Assembly: GCA_036676415.1 (NCBI GenBank)
Contig: JAKFCX010000015.1
Location: forward strand, 124,001 to 188,000
Source: JAEZDC01 sp036676415
GTDB taxonomy: Bacteria; Bacteroidota; Bacteroidia; Chitinophagales; Chitinophagaceae
DNA: 64,000 nt
Reading direction: 5' to 3'
A model generated the notes under the pieces. That model saw nothing but the letters and a program-made list of their open reading frames with translations, searched no databases and was not told the origin of the DNA. The position numbers were made by a program, and so were the translations under genes. This document shows, one piece after another, positions 15,925 to 25,040 of this stretch (position 1 is the first letter of the stretch; each line of letters starts with the position of its first letter).

Positions 15925-16722
15925 ATGATGCTGAGTTTGTTCAAGAAAAAGAAGCCCGTATTCCCCTCAAAATTTGAAGAGAAAGAATTATCCGATCTTC
16001 AAAAACTGCCTTACGGTGTTGCGGCAGAAATAGACTTGATCGGTAGTCCGTTTCGGTTTCACGATGCCAGGTGTTTTTTTGATTCTTACCAGGAGATCAT
16101 CGTAAGTGAGATCTATCGCTTTAATACGAGTAATCCCAATCCATATATAATTGATTGCGGAGCGAATATGGGTTTAAGTGTATTGTTCTTTGCAAAGAAT
16201 TATCCTGGCAGCACCATCATTGCTTTTGAACCAGAGCCGCCGATTTATGATGTGCTTGAGAAAAACATTACATCATATAAATTGCAAAATGTAACTGCAG
16301 TAAAAAAAGCTGTCTGGAACAGCGAAACAACATTGGAGTTTTATACAGACAAAGGCATGGGTGGCAGCGTAGAAAACTCGTTCAGCAACCAGGCTCCTGT
16401 ATTGGTAGAAACAGTGAGACTGAAAGATTACCTGGATAAGCCTGTTGATTTTCTAAAAATGGATATAGAAGGTTCGGAATATGCAGTTTTAGTTGACTGT
16501 AAGGATGAACTTAAGAACATACAAAATATTTTTATAGAATACCACAGCTACATCAGGAAAGAACAACACCTGGAAGAAATATTATCAATGTTAAAGGAAT
16601 CAGGGTTTCGTTATCATTTACGCCAATCATTCTCAAGAGAAAAACCTTTTGTAGATACTTTGCTTGCATGTGAAAACATGGATATGGCTATAAATATTTT
16701 CGCTTACCGGTCAGAACACTAA
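15925..16722 (+). CDS. FkbM-family methyltransferase
   Basis: The protein carries a SAM-dependent fold: YIIDCGANMGLSVLFFA (motif I), STIIAFEPEPPIYDVLEKNI and the FkbM signature DFLKMDIEGSEYAVLVD followed by IFIEYHS. FkbM enzymes O-methylate sugars and other hydroxyls. Start: ATGATG at 15925/15928 just before LSLFKKKKP; the frame extends upstream to 15844 but would overlap the meaB start region and adds a Cys-rich tail. It is followed after a few bases by glycosyltransferase genes, so it probably caps or decorates a glycan. Confidence 0.88.
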   Translation: MMLSLFKKKKPVFPSKFEEKELSDLQKLPYGVAAEIDLIGSPFRFHDARCFFDSYQEIIVSEIYRFNTSNPNPYIIDCGANMGLSVLFFAKNYPGSTIIAFEPEPPIYDVLEKNITSYKLQNVTAVKKAVWNSETTLEFYTDKGMGGSVENSFSNQAPVLVETVRLKDYLDKPVDFLKMDIEGSEYAVLVDCKDELKNIQNIFIEYHSYIRKEQHLEEILSMLKESGFRYHLRQSFSREKPFVDTLLACENMDMAINIFAYRSEH

Positions 16723-16733
16723 TCTTCTTGTGT

Positions 16734-17672
16734 ATGCATTTGCAACAACCATTGATCTCAATAGTTCTGGCAACTTATAACGGCAGCAAGTATATCAGGG
16801 AACAGTTGGACAGTGTACTTTCTCAAACATATCCCAACATTGAGATCATTATTGTTGATGATGGCTCAAAAGACGAAACACTCAAGATAATTACCGACTA
16901 TCAACATAAGTACAATAACATCAGTTTATTTCCGAATGAAAAAAACCTGGGCTATATCAAAACCTTTGAGAAAGGAATGTTACTTGCCAAAGGTGAATTC
17001 ATTGCTTTGTGTGATCAGGATGATTTTTGGTTGCCTGAAAAGATTCAGTTACTATACGATAACATTGAAGATTACTTATTGATATATCACGACTCCGAAT
17101 TGGTTGATTCTTCTCTCACCAGTTATGGTATTAATTTTTCGGATAAAAAGCGAATGAAATCTTTTGATAGTTGCCTGGTATTTGTTACCGACAATTGCAT
17201 TCCTGGCCACACAACACTTATTAGAAAAAGGCTGGTTCAATTAGCTACTCCTTTCCCTACTACTATTCCGCACGACCATTGGCTCGCTTTCGTTGCATCA
17301 ATGAATGGAGGAGTAAAGTTTCTAAATAAACCACTTGTCCGATATAGAAATCATGATGCAAATGTTTTTGGTTTGATCAAGTCAAAGAAAAATCGAGACG
17401 CTGATAAGAAGGCTGAAAAAAAGGGATGGAGCCACAGGGAAAGAAAATTAGATAACTTAAAAACTTTTTACGGCAAATGTTACCCGGAAATGGTTAGAGA
17501 AAAGAGGATCATTAAGCAATTAATAAAAGCATATGAAGGATATTCGGTAAGTAGCAATTTTGTACGGATGTTTACATTTTTTAAATATCGGGAGGAACTG
17601 CTGGCTGCTAAAAAGAGAAATAAACTCCGCAAGATCTTATATTGTTTTAAGATGTTTGTTAAAACCCACTGA
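16734..17672 (+). CDS. Glycosyltransferase family 2
   Basis: From the ATG at 16734 (312 residues) the protein shows a GT-A fold: PLISIVLATYNGSKYIREQLDSVL, the nucleotide-binding IIIVDDGSKDET and the metal-binding CDQDDFWLPEKI, close to rhamnosyltransferase-type GT2 enzymes that act on cell-surface polysaccharide. The C-terminal 80 residues are basic. It lies 11 bases after the FkbM gene, in one likely operon with the next GT2. Donor and acceptor sugars are unknown. Confidence 0.9.
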   Translation: MHLQQPLISIVLATYNGSKYIREQLDSVLSQTYPNIEIIIVDDGSKDETLKIITDYQHKYNNISLFPNEKNLGYIKTFEKGMLLAKGEFIALCDQDDFWLPEKIQLLYDNIEDYLLIYHDSELVDSSLTSYGINFSDKKRMKSFDSCLVFVTDNCIPGHTTLIRKRLVQLATPFPTTIPHDHWLAFVASMNGGVKFLNKPLVRYRNHDANVFGLIKSKKNRDADKKAEKKGWSHRERKLDNLKTFYGKCYPEMVREKRIIKQLIKAYEGYSVSSNFVRMFTFFKYREELLAAKKRNKLRKILYCFKMFVKTH

Positions 17673-17696
17673 AAAAAATCAGTTTAAACTTCTTTC

Positions 17697-18587
17697 ATGA
17701 TCATTCAGCACGTTAGCAGAAATACTGGGGAGGAAAGAAAATTTTCTATCTTAATTCCAACCTGGAATAATTTGTCATTTTTAAAGCTATGTGTAGAAAG
17801 CATCAGGAAGAACTCTTCTTACAAACACCAGGTGATCGTTCATATAAATGAAGGAAAAGACGGTTCGCTGGAATGGATAAAAGAACAACCAGACATTGAT
17901 TTTTCTTACAGCAAAGAAAACATTGGGGTATGTTACGCATTAAATAGTTGCAGAACACTTGTAAATACAGATTACATTGTTTACCTGAATGATGATATGT
18001 ATGTATGCCCTGGATGGGATAAAGCGCTGCTTGATGAAGTAACTATACTTAATACAGATCTGTTTTTTATATCATCTACAGCAATAGAACCAAACCCCCA
18101 TAGTAATTGTGCTATAAAGCAGGATTATGGCATTTCTCCGGAAACTTTTAACGAAGAAAAATTGCTAAAGGAATATGATTCTTTATCAATGCATGATTGG
18201 CAAGGTGCAACATGGCCACCGAATATTGTACATACACGAGTGTGGGATCTTGTAGGTGGATATAGCATTGAATTTACTCCTGGCATGTATTCAGACCCGG
18301 ATTTTTCAATGAAACTCTGGAAAGCCGGTGTTAGAATTTTCAGGGGAGTAGGTAAAAGCAGAGTCTATCATTTCGGATCAGTATCAACCAAAAAGGTGAA
18401 ACGAAACAAAGGATATTATATGTTTGTTTCAAAATGGGCAATTACACATAACACTTTCTCAAAGTTAATATTGCACAAAGGTGAAAAATACCAGGGGCCT
18501 TTATCAGAGCCAAAGATCAGTATGCTGAAAGGCATCAACAATACATACAAGCAACTACTTTCTGTTTTTAAACGAGGAAAATTATAA
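17697..18587 (+). CDS. Glycosyltransferase family 2
   Basis: The 296 residues start with a GT-A domain, FSILIPTWNNLSFLKLCVESI, and have VIVHINEGKDGSLEW and the DxD-like YIVYLNDDMYVCPGWD. C-terminal motifs (GGYSIEFTPGMYSDPDFSMKLWKAG) match GT2 enzymes that use an acceptor-binding ED-like loop. It follows the previous GT by 24 bases and its stop overlaps the convergent GT4 gene by 6 bases, so the block ends here. Confidence 0.9.
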   Translation: MIIQHVSRNTGEERKFSILIPTWNNLSFLKLCVESIRKNSSYKHQVIVHINEGKDGSLEWIKEQPDIDFSYSKENIGVCYALNSCRTLVNTDYIVYLNDDMYVCPGWDKALLDEVTILNTDLFFISSTAIEPNPHSNCAIKQDYGISPETFNEEKLLKEYDSLSMHDWQGATWPPNIVHTRVWDLVGGYSIEFTPGMYSDPDFSMKLWKAGVRIFRGVGKSRVYHFGSVSTKKVKRNKGYYMFVSKWAITHNTFSKLILHKGEKYQGPLSEPKISMLKGINNTYKQLLSVFKRGKL

Positions 18588-19646
18588 TTGAAAGTTTAAT
18601 AACGAACTATAGACTTGCCAGTATTTTTTAGCAGCTTCATTCCAATTAAAAGAACGTGCATGTTTAATGGCATCACTGGCTTTTACAGCAAAAGAATTGA
18701 AATCTGTTACGGCAAAATGTAATTGTTGCCGCATCTCTTCAGCATCAAATGAGTTAAAATAATAAGCATAGTTTCCACCGATTTCAGGCAAACTGGTATA
18801 CTTTGAAAGTATAACAGGCTTTCCAAAATTCATAGCTTCAATTACTGGTAACCCAAAACCTTCAGCAACAGATGGAAAAACAAAAGCTTTCATATTGGTA
18901 TAAAGCCACCATTTCTCATTCTCAGAAATCGGCCCAGTAAAGATCACTCTATCAAGAACTCCATGCCGCTTAGCTTCGGTCACTATTTCATTATAATAGT
19001 CTTTGCTCACTATTTCACCTGCTATAACCAAACTAAGATCATTGCCTTTTAACAAAGCTGGAAGCACATGAAAGTTCTTTTTTCTCAAGATGGTTCCTAT
19101 AGAAAAAATGTACTGCAGTTTATCCCTGATAAAGGCTGGTTTATTCAATACAATCTCTTCGGGAACATTGCAACCGTTGTATACTACATTAATTGGTTTG
19201 TCTCGTATATTCAAATGTTGCCTGATAGTTTCCAGGGAATATTCAGAGATGGTGGTAATTGCGTCGGAATAATCCACTTGCTTTTGCAAATGCCGTATAT
19301 AGTACTTCTTTTTAGTTGTGCTTTTGCTTTCATCCAATAAAACGTTCAGATCATGTATGGTTAATACCTTTCTCCTTTTTGATCTGTATGGAAAGTATTG
19401 TTCTCCCTGCGAGGTCTCATGCCAAAGATTAAAATGACGATCACTAATTCTGAAAACTTTATGCAGCGCTGTTTGATTGATGCTGTCTACCACCATAAGT
19501 TCTTTCCTGTTTGCAGGTAGATAAGCTTGTAGTTGCGGATAACTTTCTTTCCGCTGCAGGTGTAAAGCATTAGTCAGGTTCAGGCAAAAATGAAACAGCC
19601 CTGTATTTGCATACTTCATTCTTTCACAATTAATAATAATATTCAT
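18582..19646 (-). CDS. Glycosyltransferase family 4 (GT-B fold)
   Basis: The 354-residue protein has the GT4 C-terminal donor site: YIFSIGTILRKKNFHVLPALL, GPISENEKWWLYTNMKAFVFPSVAEGFGLPVIEAM and ILSKYTSLPEIGG, where the Glu-x7-Glu pair (E in AEGFGLPVIE) binds the nucleotide sugar. N-terminal acceptor domain is at 1-170, with RKVLTIHDLN. Such retaining transferases add mannose, glucose and other sugars to surface glycans. It is on the opposite strand from the first two GTs and in line with the next. Confidence 0.9.
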   Translation of the reverse strand: MNIIINCERMKYANTGLFHFCLNLTNALHLQRKESYPQLQAYLPANRKELMVVDSINQTALHKVFRISDRHFNLWHETSQGEQYFPYRSKRRKVLTIHDLNVLLDESKSTTKKKYYIRHLQKQVDYSDAITTISEYSLETIRQHLNIRDKPINVVYNGCNVPEEIVLNKPAFIRDKLQYIFSIGTILRKKNFHVLPALLKGNDLSLVIAGEIVSKDYYNEIVTEAKRHGVLDRVIFTGPISENEKWWLYTNMKAFVFPSVAEGFGLPVIEAMNFGKPVILSKYTSLPEIGGNYAYYFNSFDAEEMRQQLHFAVTDFNSFAVKASDAIKHARSFNWNEAAKKYWQVYSSLLNFQL

Positions 19647-19659
19647 CTTGCAACCAACT

Positions 19660-20535
19660 TTACCGGATCACTTTATAATTCTTGAACTCAAATGGCCTGA
19701 TACCTGTCAACTTTTCAAAACGGTATAATATTCTGTCTTTCCAGGACAGTTTCTTTTTAGACAGATCGAATTGCAGATGCCAGTTCTTTTCTGCAATTCT
19801 CCGATGCATTACAGCAGGATGTGATCCTTTGAATGCAGACAAGGAATCAAAGCTGGAGTAATCAAAAATATCGATCGATTTTTTATAGGCTTCCTTATCG
19901 GGAATATTCTCGTCCCAATATCTACTTACCTCGTGAATTTTGGATTTCATCTGCTCCGGATTTTTTACCCAGCCATAATGATAAATATTTGCATTACTCT
20001 CTTTTACTGCAATTTTTTCCTTACCAATCCTGAACCCCTGTGCATCTTTATAAGAAGATATTTTTTTATTGTTCCTGATAATTCTAACTTCATGATTGTA
20101 CCACTTTCTGCTGTCTCCTACATAATCATAAGTGCCATAAAAGTGAATGTATTTAAACAATAAACCCTGCACTCTCTGATCATCTTTATATCTTTTACAG
20201 GATTCTAATATTGCTGCATGATCCTTTTCATGCACAGCTTCATCTGCCTGTATATAAAAAGCCCAGGTACTTTCGGGATTGATCAGTCGAAAAGCTTTAT
20301 TAGTTTCAACGGCTAATACCTCTCCGTCTTTACGTAAAGAATGATCCCATACACTATGATGAATTTTGATCTTTGGATCCTGAATACTTTTAATGAGTTC
20401 AACCGTAGCGTCTGTACTATCTCCTATTAACACAATCATTTCATCCACCACCGGAAGAATAGAATTAATCGCCTCTATAACAGGGTAATCATTAATGACT
20501 GCATTTTTAATAATAGTGAACCCGGATATTCTCAT
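19660..20535 (-). CDS. Glycosyltransferase family 2-like protein
   Basis: The 291 residues begin MRISGFTIIKNAVINDYPVIEAINSILPVVDEMIVLIGDSTDAT, a GT-A start in which Asp of DST replaces the usual DDGS, and go on with WAFYIQADEAVHEKDH, where Q-A-D-E stands for the metal-binding DxD. It is the first gene of the minus-strand GT pair, 13 bases before the GT4 gene, and is divergent from the LON-domain gene. The substrate is unknown. Confidence 0.85.
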   Translation of the reverse strand: MRISGFTIIKNAVINDYPVIEAINSILPVVDEMIVLIGDSTDATVELIKSIQDPKIKIHHSVWDHSLRKDGEVLAVETNKAFRLINPESTWAFYIQADEAVHEKDHAAILESCKRYKDDQRVQGLLFKYIHFYGTYDYVGDSRKWYNHEVRIIRNNKKISSYKDAQGFRIGKEKIAVKESNANIYHYGWVKNPEQMKSKIHEVSRYWDENIPDKEAYKKSIDIFDYSSFDSLSAFKGSHPAVMHRRIAEKNWHLQFDLSKKKLSWKDRILYRFEKLTGIRPFEFKNYKVIR

Positions 20536-20600
20536 TGTTTTATAACATGCTTGTAAGCCACAAACTTACTCCAATATTTCTGGCAATTTTGGCTCAGCTG

Positions 20601-20633
20601 TTGATCGTATAATTTCAACAATCAATAAATTTG
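20601..20633 (+). promoter_or_regulatory. Bacteroidota-type promoter before the LON-domain gene
   Basis: TTG at 20601 and TAAATTTG at 20626-20633 match the -33 and -7 elements of the Bacteroidota housekeeping promoter, with 22 bases between. The ATG at 20642 is only eight bases further, so the transcript would have almost no leader. Confidence 0.5.
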
Positions 20634-20641
20634 GAAGCTGC

Positions 20642-21283
20642 ATGACCAACTTCATTCCCATATTTCCATTAAGCATTGTAGTATATCCGGGAGAATCTTT
20701 GAACCTCCACATTTTTGAACCGCGATATCAGCAACTTATCAAAGAATGCTTTCAAAATAAAAAACCATTTGGTATACCTGCAGTAATAAATAATGGTGTT
20801 ACCGAAATGGGAACGCTTGTAACGATTGTGGAACTGGTGAAAGAGTATGATGATGGGAAAATGGACATCAAAACACAAGGCTTACAGGTTTTCCGGATTC
20901 TGGAATTGATAAAAGAGATACCGGATAAACTATACAGTGGAGCAATTGTTACCTATCCTGATAATCGTATAGCATTACAGCCGACCAGGATGAAAAAATT
21001 GCTGAAAGCCATCAGGGAACTTCACAAGATTTTACAGGTAAATAAAGAATTCCTCAAAGCAGACCACGATCTTTCCAGCTATGATGTGGCACATCATACA
21101 GGTCTATCATTAGAAGAAGAATATGAATTACTTGGTTTGATGATGGAGGACCAGCGATTGGAATACATAAAACGTCATCTTACCAAAGTGGTTCCTGTTT
21201 TATCCGAAATGGAAAATCTGAAAGAAAAGATAAAACTCAACGGTCACTTCAAAGACATCAAAGGCTTTAACTTCGAAGCCTGA
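20642..21283 (+). CDS. Stand-alone LON N-terminal (substrate-binding) domain protein
   Basis: The 213-residue protein matches the PUA-like N-terminal domain of Lon protease: FIPIFPLSIVVYPGESLNLHIFEPRYQQLIKECF, with the Phe-Pro-Leu and Phe-Glu-Pro-Arg-Tyr signatures. There is no AAA+ or protease domain, so it is not an active protease but likely binds proteins. The C-terminal half is helical with LSLEEEYELLGLMM. It leads a plus-strand run with coaX 10 bases later. Confidence 0.88.
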   Translation: MTNFIPIFPLSIVVYPGESLNLHIFEPRYQQLIKECFQNKKPFGIPAVINNGVTEMGTLVTIVELVKEYDDGKMDIKTQGLQVFRILELIKEIPDKLYSGAIVTYPDNRIALQPTRMKKLLKAIRELHKILQVNKEFLKADHDLSSYDVAHHTGLSLEEEYELLGLMMEDQRLEYIKRHLTKVVPVLSEMENLKEKIKLNGHFKDIKGFNFEA

Positions 21284-21293
21284 TATTTTTCTC

Positions 21294-22019
21294 ATGCAAA
21301 AAACACTTTGCTTCGATTTTGGTAATACCCGTTTGAAATGTGCCATATTCAATAAAGAACTGGAAGATGTTATCGTGCTTCCAGATGAATCATTGGCGGT
21401 AATAGAAGAAACCGTCGAAAAATATAAGCCCACTAAGACAATCCTTTCATCGGTCATCAATCACGATCCGGCAATAGAAACATTACTTGCCAGCGAAACG
21501 AAGTTTCATAAGCTGGGTGTAGCAAGTAAAATCCCTATAACCATTCCTGTAGGCAAACCTGAAACAGTTGGTGCCGACAGGCTTGCATTATGTGTTGCTG
21601 CGGTTCATCTTTATCCAAAACAACATAACCTGGTGATTGGTTTGGGTAGTTGCATCACCTATAATTTCATCAATAAATTCAGCCAGTTTCTTGGAGGAAG
21701 CATTTCACCCGGAATGGAAATGCGATTCAGGTCAATGCATGAGTTTACAGCATTACTTCCGTTGGTAAAAGCAGATTCTAATTTCCCACTTATTGGATAT
21801 GATACAAAAACAAATATGTTGAGTGGAGTGATCCTTGGTATGGCGAAAGAAATTGATGGTATTATAGACGAATACGCATTGAAATACAGCAACTTTAACG
21901 TGCTGTTAACCGGTGGTGATATGCCTTTTTTTGTGCCGCATCTTAAAAACAAGATATTTGCCGACCCATACTTAATTTATAAAGGACTCTATGCCATCAG
22001 TGAGTATAATAACCAATAG
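21294..22019 (+). CDS. coaX: Type III pantothenate kinase, with unusual active-site residues
   Basis: CoaX phosphorylates pantothenate, the first step of coenzyme A synthesis. The 241 residues show CFDFGNTRLK (Asp8, phosphate-binding loop), SSVIN, PETVGADRLALC (GADR 93-96) and LGGSISPGMEMRF. The second phosphate motif, normally D-x-G-T-A-x-T-x-D, reads GLGSCITYN at 116-124, so both expected aspartates are replaced by Gly116 and Asn124. It may still work in this lineage or be weak; see findings. The gene overlaps the next by 29 bases. Confidence 0.85.
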   Translation: MQKTLCFDFGNTRLKCAIFNKELEDVIVLPDESLAVIEETVEKYKPTKTILSSVINHDPAIETLLASETKFHKLGVASKIPITIPVGKPETVGADRLALCVAAVHLYPKQHNLVIGLGSCITYNFINKFSQFLGGSISPGMEMRFRSMHEFTALLPLVKADSNFPLIGYDTKTNMLSGVILGMAKEIDGIIDEYALKYSNFNVLLTGGDMPFFVPHLKNKIFADPYLIYKGLYAISEYNNQ

Positions 22020-23376
22020 ACTAACTTTCATCATCTGCCTGCTTAGTTTTGTTTCAGTATCAGCACAGGAAAACTCACCATATTCAAGGTATGGCATCGG
22101 AGATATTTATCCATCACAGCATATTGTGAACAGGGGTATGGGTGGACTTTCTGTAGCATATACCGATCCTGCAGGTCAATCTATCAACTTTTCTAATCCT
22201 GCCTCTTATGGTGATTTTAAAAGAATTCCATCTTTAGGTGGTGTGGTATTGTACGATCTTGGTTTTACAGTTGATTCAAGAACATTGAGAAGCAAAACGC
22301 CTATCAAAAAATATTCGTCTGCCAGCTTTATTCCATCATACCTGTCATTAGGATTACCCTTAGGAAAGGGTTTAGGTGGTGCTTTGGGCTTGAAGCCCTA
22401 TTCAAGAATAAACTACAGCATCATCAATAATACAAGGATCACTAATGTAGACAGTGCACAATACCTTTACCAGGGTAGTGGTGGTTTAAACCAGGCATTT
22501 ATTGGTCTTGGAAAAAGATGGGGCAACTTTAGTATCGGGTTCAACACAGGATATATGTTCGGCAAAAAAGAATTGAATACAAGGCTGAACATTATTAATT
22601 CAGACACTGCTTACAGTCCTTATTACATGAAGAGCAATAGCTCTACTACAACATATTTAGGCAAAGCTTTTTTAATGATCGGCGGCTTGTATGATATCAA
22701 CCTGAAATCAGTTGCCGCAACTACTACTGTTCCAAAAACAGATTACTCATTAAGACTTGGTGCTACGGCAATGTTCGGCCAGAAATACAATGCTACACAA
22801 GATATCTTGAGAGAGACTTTTGAATATGATGCTTCCGGCGGAAGTGTTACCGTAGACAGCGTTTATGCAGCCAATGGCTCAAAGGTAATTGTTGAAACGC
22901 CAGCTACTTACACTGTTGGTGCTATCTTTCATAAAACACAATCCATGGCTGGCGGATCATTCGATCTATGGTCGTTCGGTTTGGAATACGAGACCACTAA
23001 ATGGTCATCTTACCGCTTTGGTGGCTTGCAAGACAGGTTGAATGATTCATGGCAGATAAGAGTTGGGGGACAAATCATTCCAAGCACCACATCAACATCT
23101 TTGCTCGGCCGTTCTACACTCAGGCTAGGCGTTAACTATGGAAAAGATTATATCAATGCCGATGGAAATGGTTTAAAAACATTTTCCGGTACTTTGGGAA
23201 TCGGTCTTCCTGTTAAACCAAGAACGTCTTACAACTACCAGTTCACCACAGTTAATATGGCGCTGGAATTTGGTAAAAGAGGCAGCAACGTAAACAATAT
23301 CACTGAAAGCTTTCTTAAGTTCTCACTTGGATTAAGCCTCAGCGATATCTGGTTCCACAAGCGTAAATATGACTAA
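21991..23376 (+). CDS. Outer-membrane beta-barrel protein
   Basis: The 461-residue protein has an N-terminal leader ending SVSAQ, then NSPYSRYGIGDIYPSQHIVNRGMGG, a start shared by a conserved Bacteroidota outer-membrane family near coaX and lptC. Many alternating amphipathic strands (for example WGNFSIGFNTGYMFGKKEL) indicate a beta barrel similar in style to OmpP1/FadL transporters. The ATG overlaps the coaX end, suggesting translational coupling. Transport of hydrophobic compounds is possible but not shown. Confidence 0.85.
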   Translation: MPSVSIITNRLTFIICLLSFVSVSAQENSPYSRYGIGDIYPSQHIVNRGMGGLSVAYTDPAGQSINFSNPASYGDFKRIPSLGGVVLYDLGFTVDSRTLRSKTPIKKYSSASFIPSYLSLGLPLGKGLGGALGLKPYSRINYSIINNTRITNVDSAQYLYQGSGGLNQAFIGLGKRWGNFSIGFNTGYMFGKKELNTRLNIINSDTAYSPYYMKSNSSTTTYLGKAFLMIGGLYDINLKSVAATTTVPKTDYSLRLGATAMFGQKYNATQDILRETFEYDASGGSVTVDSVYAANGSKVIVETPATYTVGAIFHKTQSMAGGSFDLWSFGLEYETTKWSSYRFGGLQDRLNDSWQIRVGGQIIPSTTSTSLLGRSTLRLGVNYGKDYINADGNGLKTFSGTLGIGLPVKPRTSYNYQFTTVNMALEFGKRGSNVNNITESFLKFSLGLSLSDIWFHKRKYD

Positions 23377-23947
23377 TCGTCTTTTACATATTACATTATT
23401 TTTTGCAGCTGTTATCGGCTGCATTTTTTTGAGTGCCTGTGAGAATGACATTAAAGATGTAGAGAGGTTCAGCAAAAAAGAGATCAGTGTTGAAGAAGGA
23501 AAGCAGATTGAAAGTTTTCTTAGTAATGGTGGAATTCTAAGAGCCAAACTAAGAGCCCCGGTCTTTCTTCGTTACCAGACACAGGTACCAAAAGTAGAAT
23601 TCCCGAAAACATTACACGTAGACTTTTACGATAGTACAAGAAAAATAGAAAGTGAGTTGTTTGCCGATTACGGAGAATATAAAGAGAATGAAAACCTGAT
23701 CTACCTTCGGGATAATGTTGTTGTCTTTAATGTAAAAGGCGATACGCTTCGAACAAATGAACTGTATTGGGATCAGAACAAACAGATCTTTTACAACGAC
23801 AAGCCGACTACAGTTATTCAATCATCTCCAAGACAGAAAATCATAAGCAAAGACGGCCTCACTGCCAACCAGGATCTTACCTGGTTCAGCTTAAAAAACT
23901 TACAGCCCGGAAGTTTCACTATCATCTCAGATAGCACCTATCAGTAA
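23369..23947 (+). CDS. lptC: LPS export periplasmic protein LptC
   Basis: LptC sits in the inner membrane and passes lipopolysaccharide from LptB2FG to LptA. The 192 residues have a hydrophobic leader with a lipobox-like LSAC (Cys24) and a jellyroll-like domain with FLRYQTQVPKVEFPKTLHVDFYD and LIYLRDNVVVFNVKGDTLRTNELYWDQNKQIFYND, the OstA/LptC strand pattern. It overlaps the outer-membrane gene by 8 bases. Bacteroidota LptC proteins are often annotated as lipoproteins of this kind. Confidence 0.88.
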   Translation: MTNRLLHITLFFAAVIGCIFLSACENDIKDVERFSKKEISVEEGKQIESFLSNGGILRAKLRAPVFLRYQTQVPKVEFPKTLHVDFYDSTRKIESELFADYGEYKENENLIYLRDNVVVFNVKGDTLRTNELYWDQNKQIFYNDKPTTVIQSSPRQKIISKDGLTANQDLTWFSLKNLQPGSFTIISDSTYQ

Positions 23948-24028
23948 GTCTTTCGGACCTACGTCACTTCATAGCTTTCATCATTTTTTCTAACTGGATT
24001 TTGCTTTAATCTTGCTAAAACTTTCTTT

Positions 24029-25018
24029 ATGGAATATCGCAGGATGGGCAAGACCGGTTTACAATTAAGTGTATTAAGCTTTGGAAGCTGGGTTACGTTT
24101 CATAAGCAAATAGAAGATACTATGGCTGATGAGCTGATGGGTATTGCTTATGATAATGGCATCAACTTCTTTGACAATGCTGAAGTGTATGCATTGGGAG
24201 AAAGTGAAAAGATGATGGGCCGTGTTTTAAAAAAGAAAGGCTGGGACCGAACTTCATACGTAGTATCATCCAAAGCTTTTTTTGGATGGAGAGGAAAAGA
24301 AAATAAGCCGAATCAATCAGGCTTAAGCCGTAAACATTTAGTAGAAGCCTGCAATGAAGCTTTACAGCGTTTGCAGATGGATTATATTGATCTGTATTTC
24401 TGTCATCGTCCCGATAAAAATGTACCCATTGAAGAAGTGGTATGGACGATGAACATTCTTATTCAGCAGGGAAAAATATTATACTGGGGAACCAGTGAAT
24501 GGAGTGGTGTTGAAATAATGGAAGCTCATAGAGTAGCAAATCAGTACAACATTATTGGTCCTGCAATGGAACAGCCACAGTACAATTTATTTGAACGAGA
24601 AAAACTGGAAAGAGATTACCTGCAGATATTTAAGAACATTGGTTTAGGAACAACGATCTGGAGTCCTTTAGCATCAGGATTGCTTACAGGTAAATACAAT
24701 GATGGCATTCCTCCAAACAGCAGGCTTGGCTTGGAAGGCTTCGACTGGCTGAAAGACAGGTGGATGGCTGAAGAAAAACTCAACAAAGTAAAAACACTTG
24801 GAGCTTTGGCAGATAAGCTGGATGTTTCCCTTGCATCATTGAGTATTGCATGGTGCATTAAAAATCCAAATGTTACTACGGCAATCCTTGGAGCAACAAA
24901 AAAAGAACAGTTACTGAATAACCTGGAAGCTTTGGATGCTTTTGAAAAACTTACACCAGAAGTTATGACAGAAATTGATACGATCATGCAAACAAAACCT
25001 GTTCTGGCCGAGTTCTGA
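24029..25018 (+). CDS. Aldo-keto reductase (potassium channel beta-subunit type)
   Basis: The 329 residues form an NADPH-dependent TIM barrel with the tetrad: Asp in INFFDNAEVYALG (with Tyr), Lys in YVVSSKAFFG and His in DLYFCHRPDKN. The SNWSA-like SEWSGVEIMEA and C-terminal WCIKNPNVTTAILGATKKEQL place it near the Kv-beta/YghZ group, which reduces aldehydes such as methylglyoxal. It lies between lptC and the CorC-like gene, 10-30 bp from the latter, and may share its transcript. Confidence 0.92.
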   Translation: MEYRRMGKTGLQLSVLSFGSWVTFHKQIEDTMADELMGIAYDNGINFFDNAEVYALGESEKMMGRVLKKKGWDRTSYVVSSKAFFGWRGKENKPNQSGLSRKHLVEACNEALQRLQMDYIDLYFCHRPDKNVPIEEVVWTMNILIQQGKILYWGTSEWSGVEIMEAHRVANQYNIIGPAMEQPQYNLFEREKLERDYLQIFKNIGLGTTIWSPLASGLLTGKYNDGIPPNSRLGLEGFDWLKDRWMAEEKLNKVKTLGALADKLDVSLASLSIAWCIKNPNVTTAILGATKKEQLLNNLEALDAFEKLTPEVMTEIDTIMQTKPVLAEF

Positions 25019-25040
25019 TAGTTTCATTATCTTAGAGTAC

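Noticed and set aside
15844..16722. Earlier start of the FkbM gene at 15844
   Set aside because: The added residues are Cys- and Leu-rich and would overlap the meaB start region; the ATGATG at 15925 is more likely.
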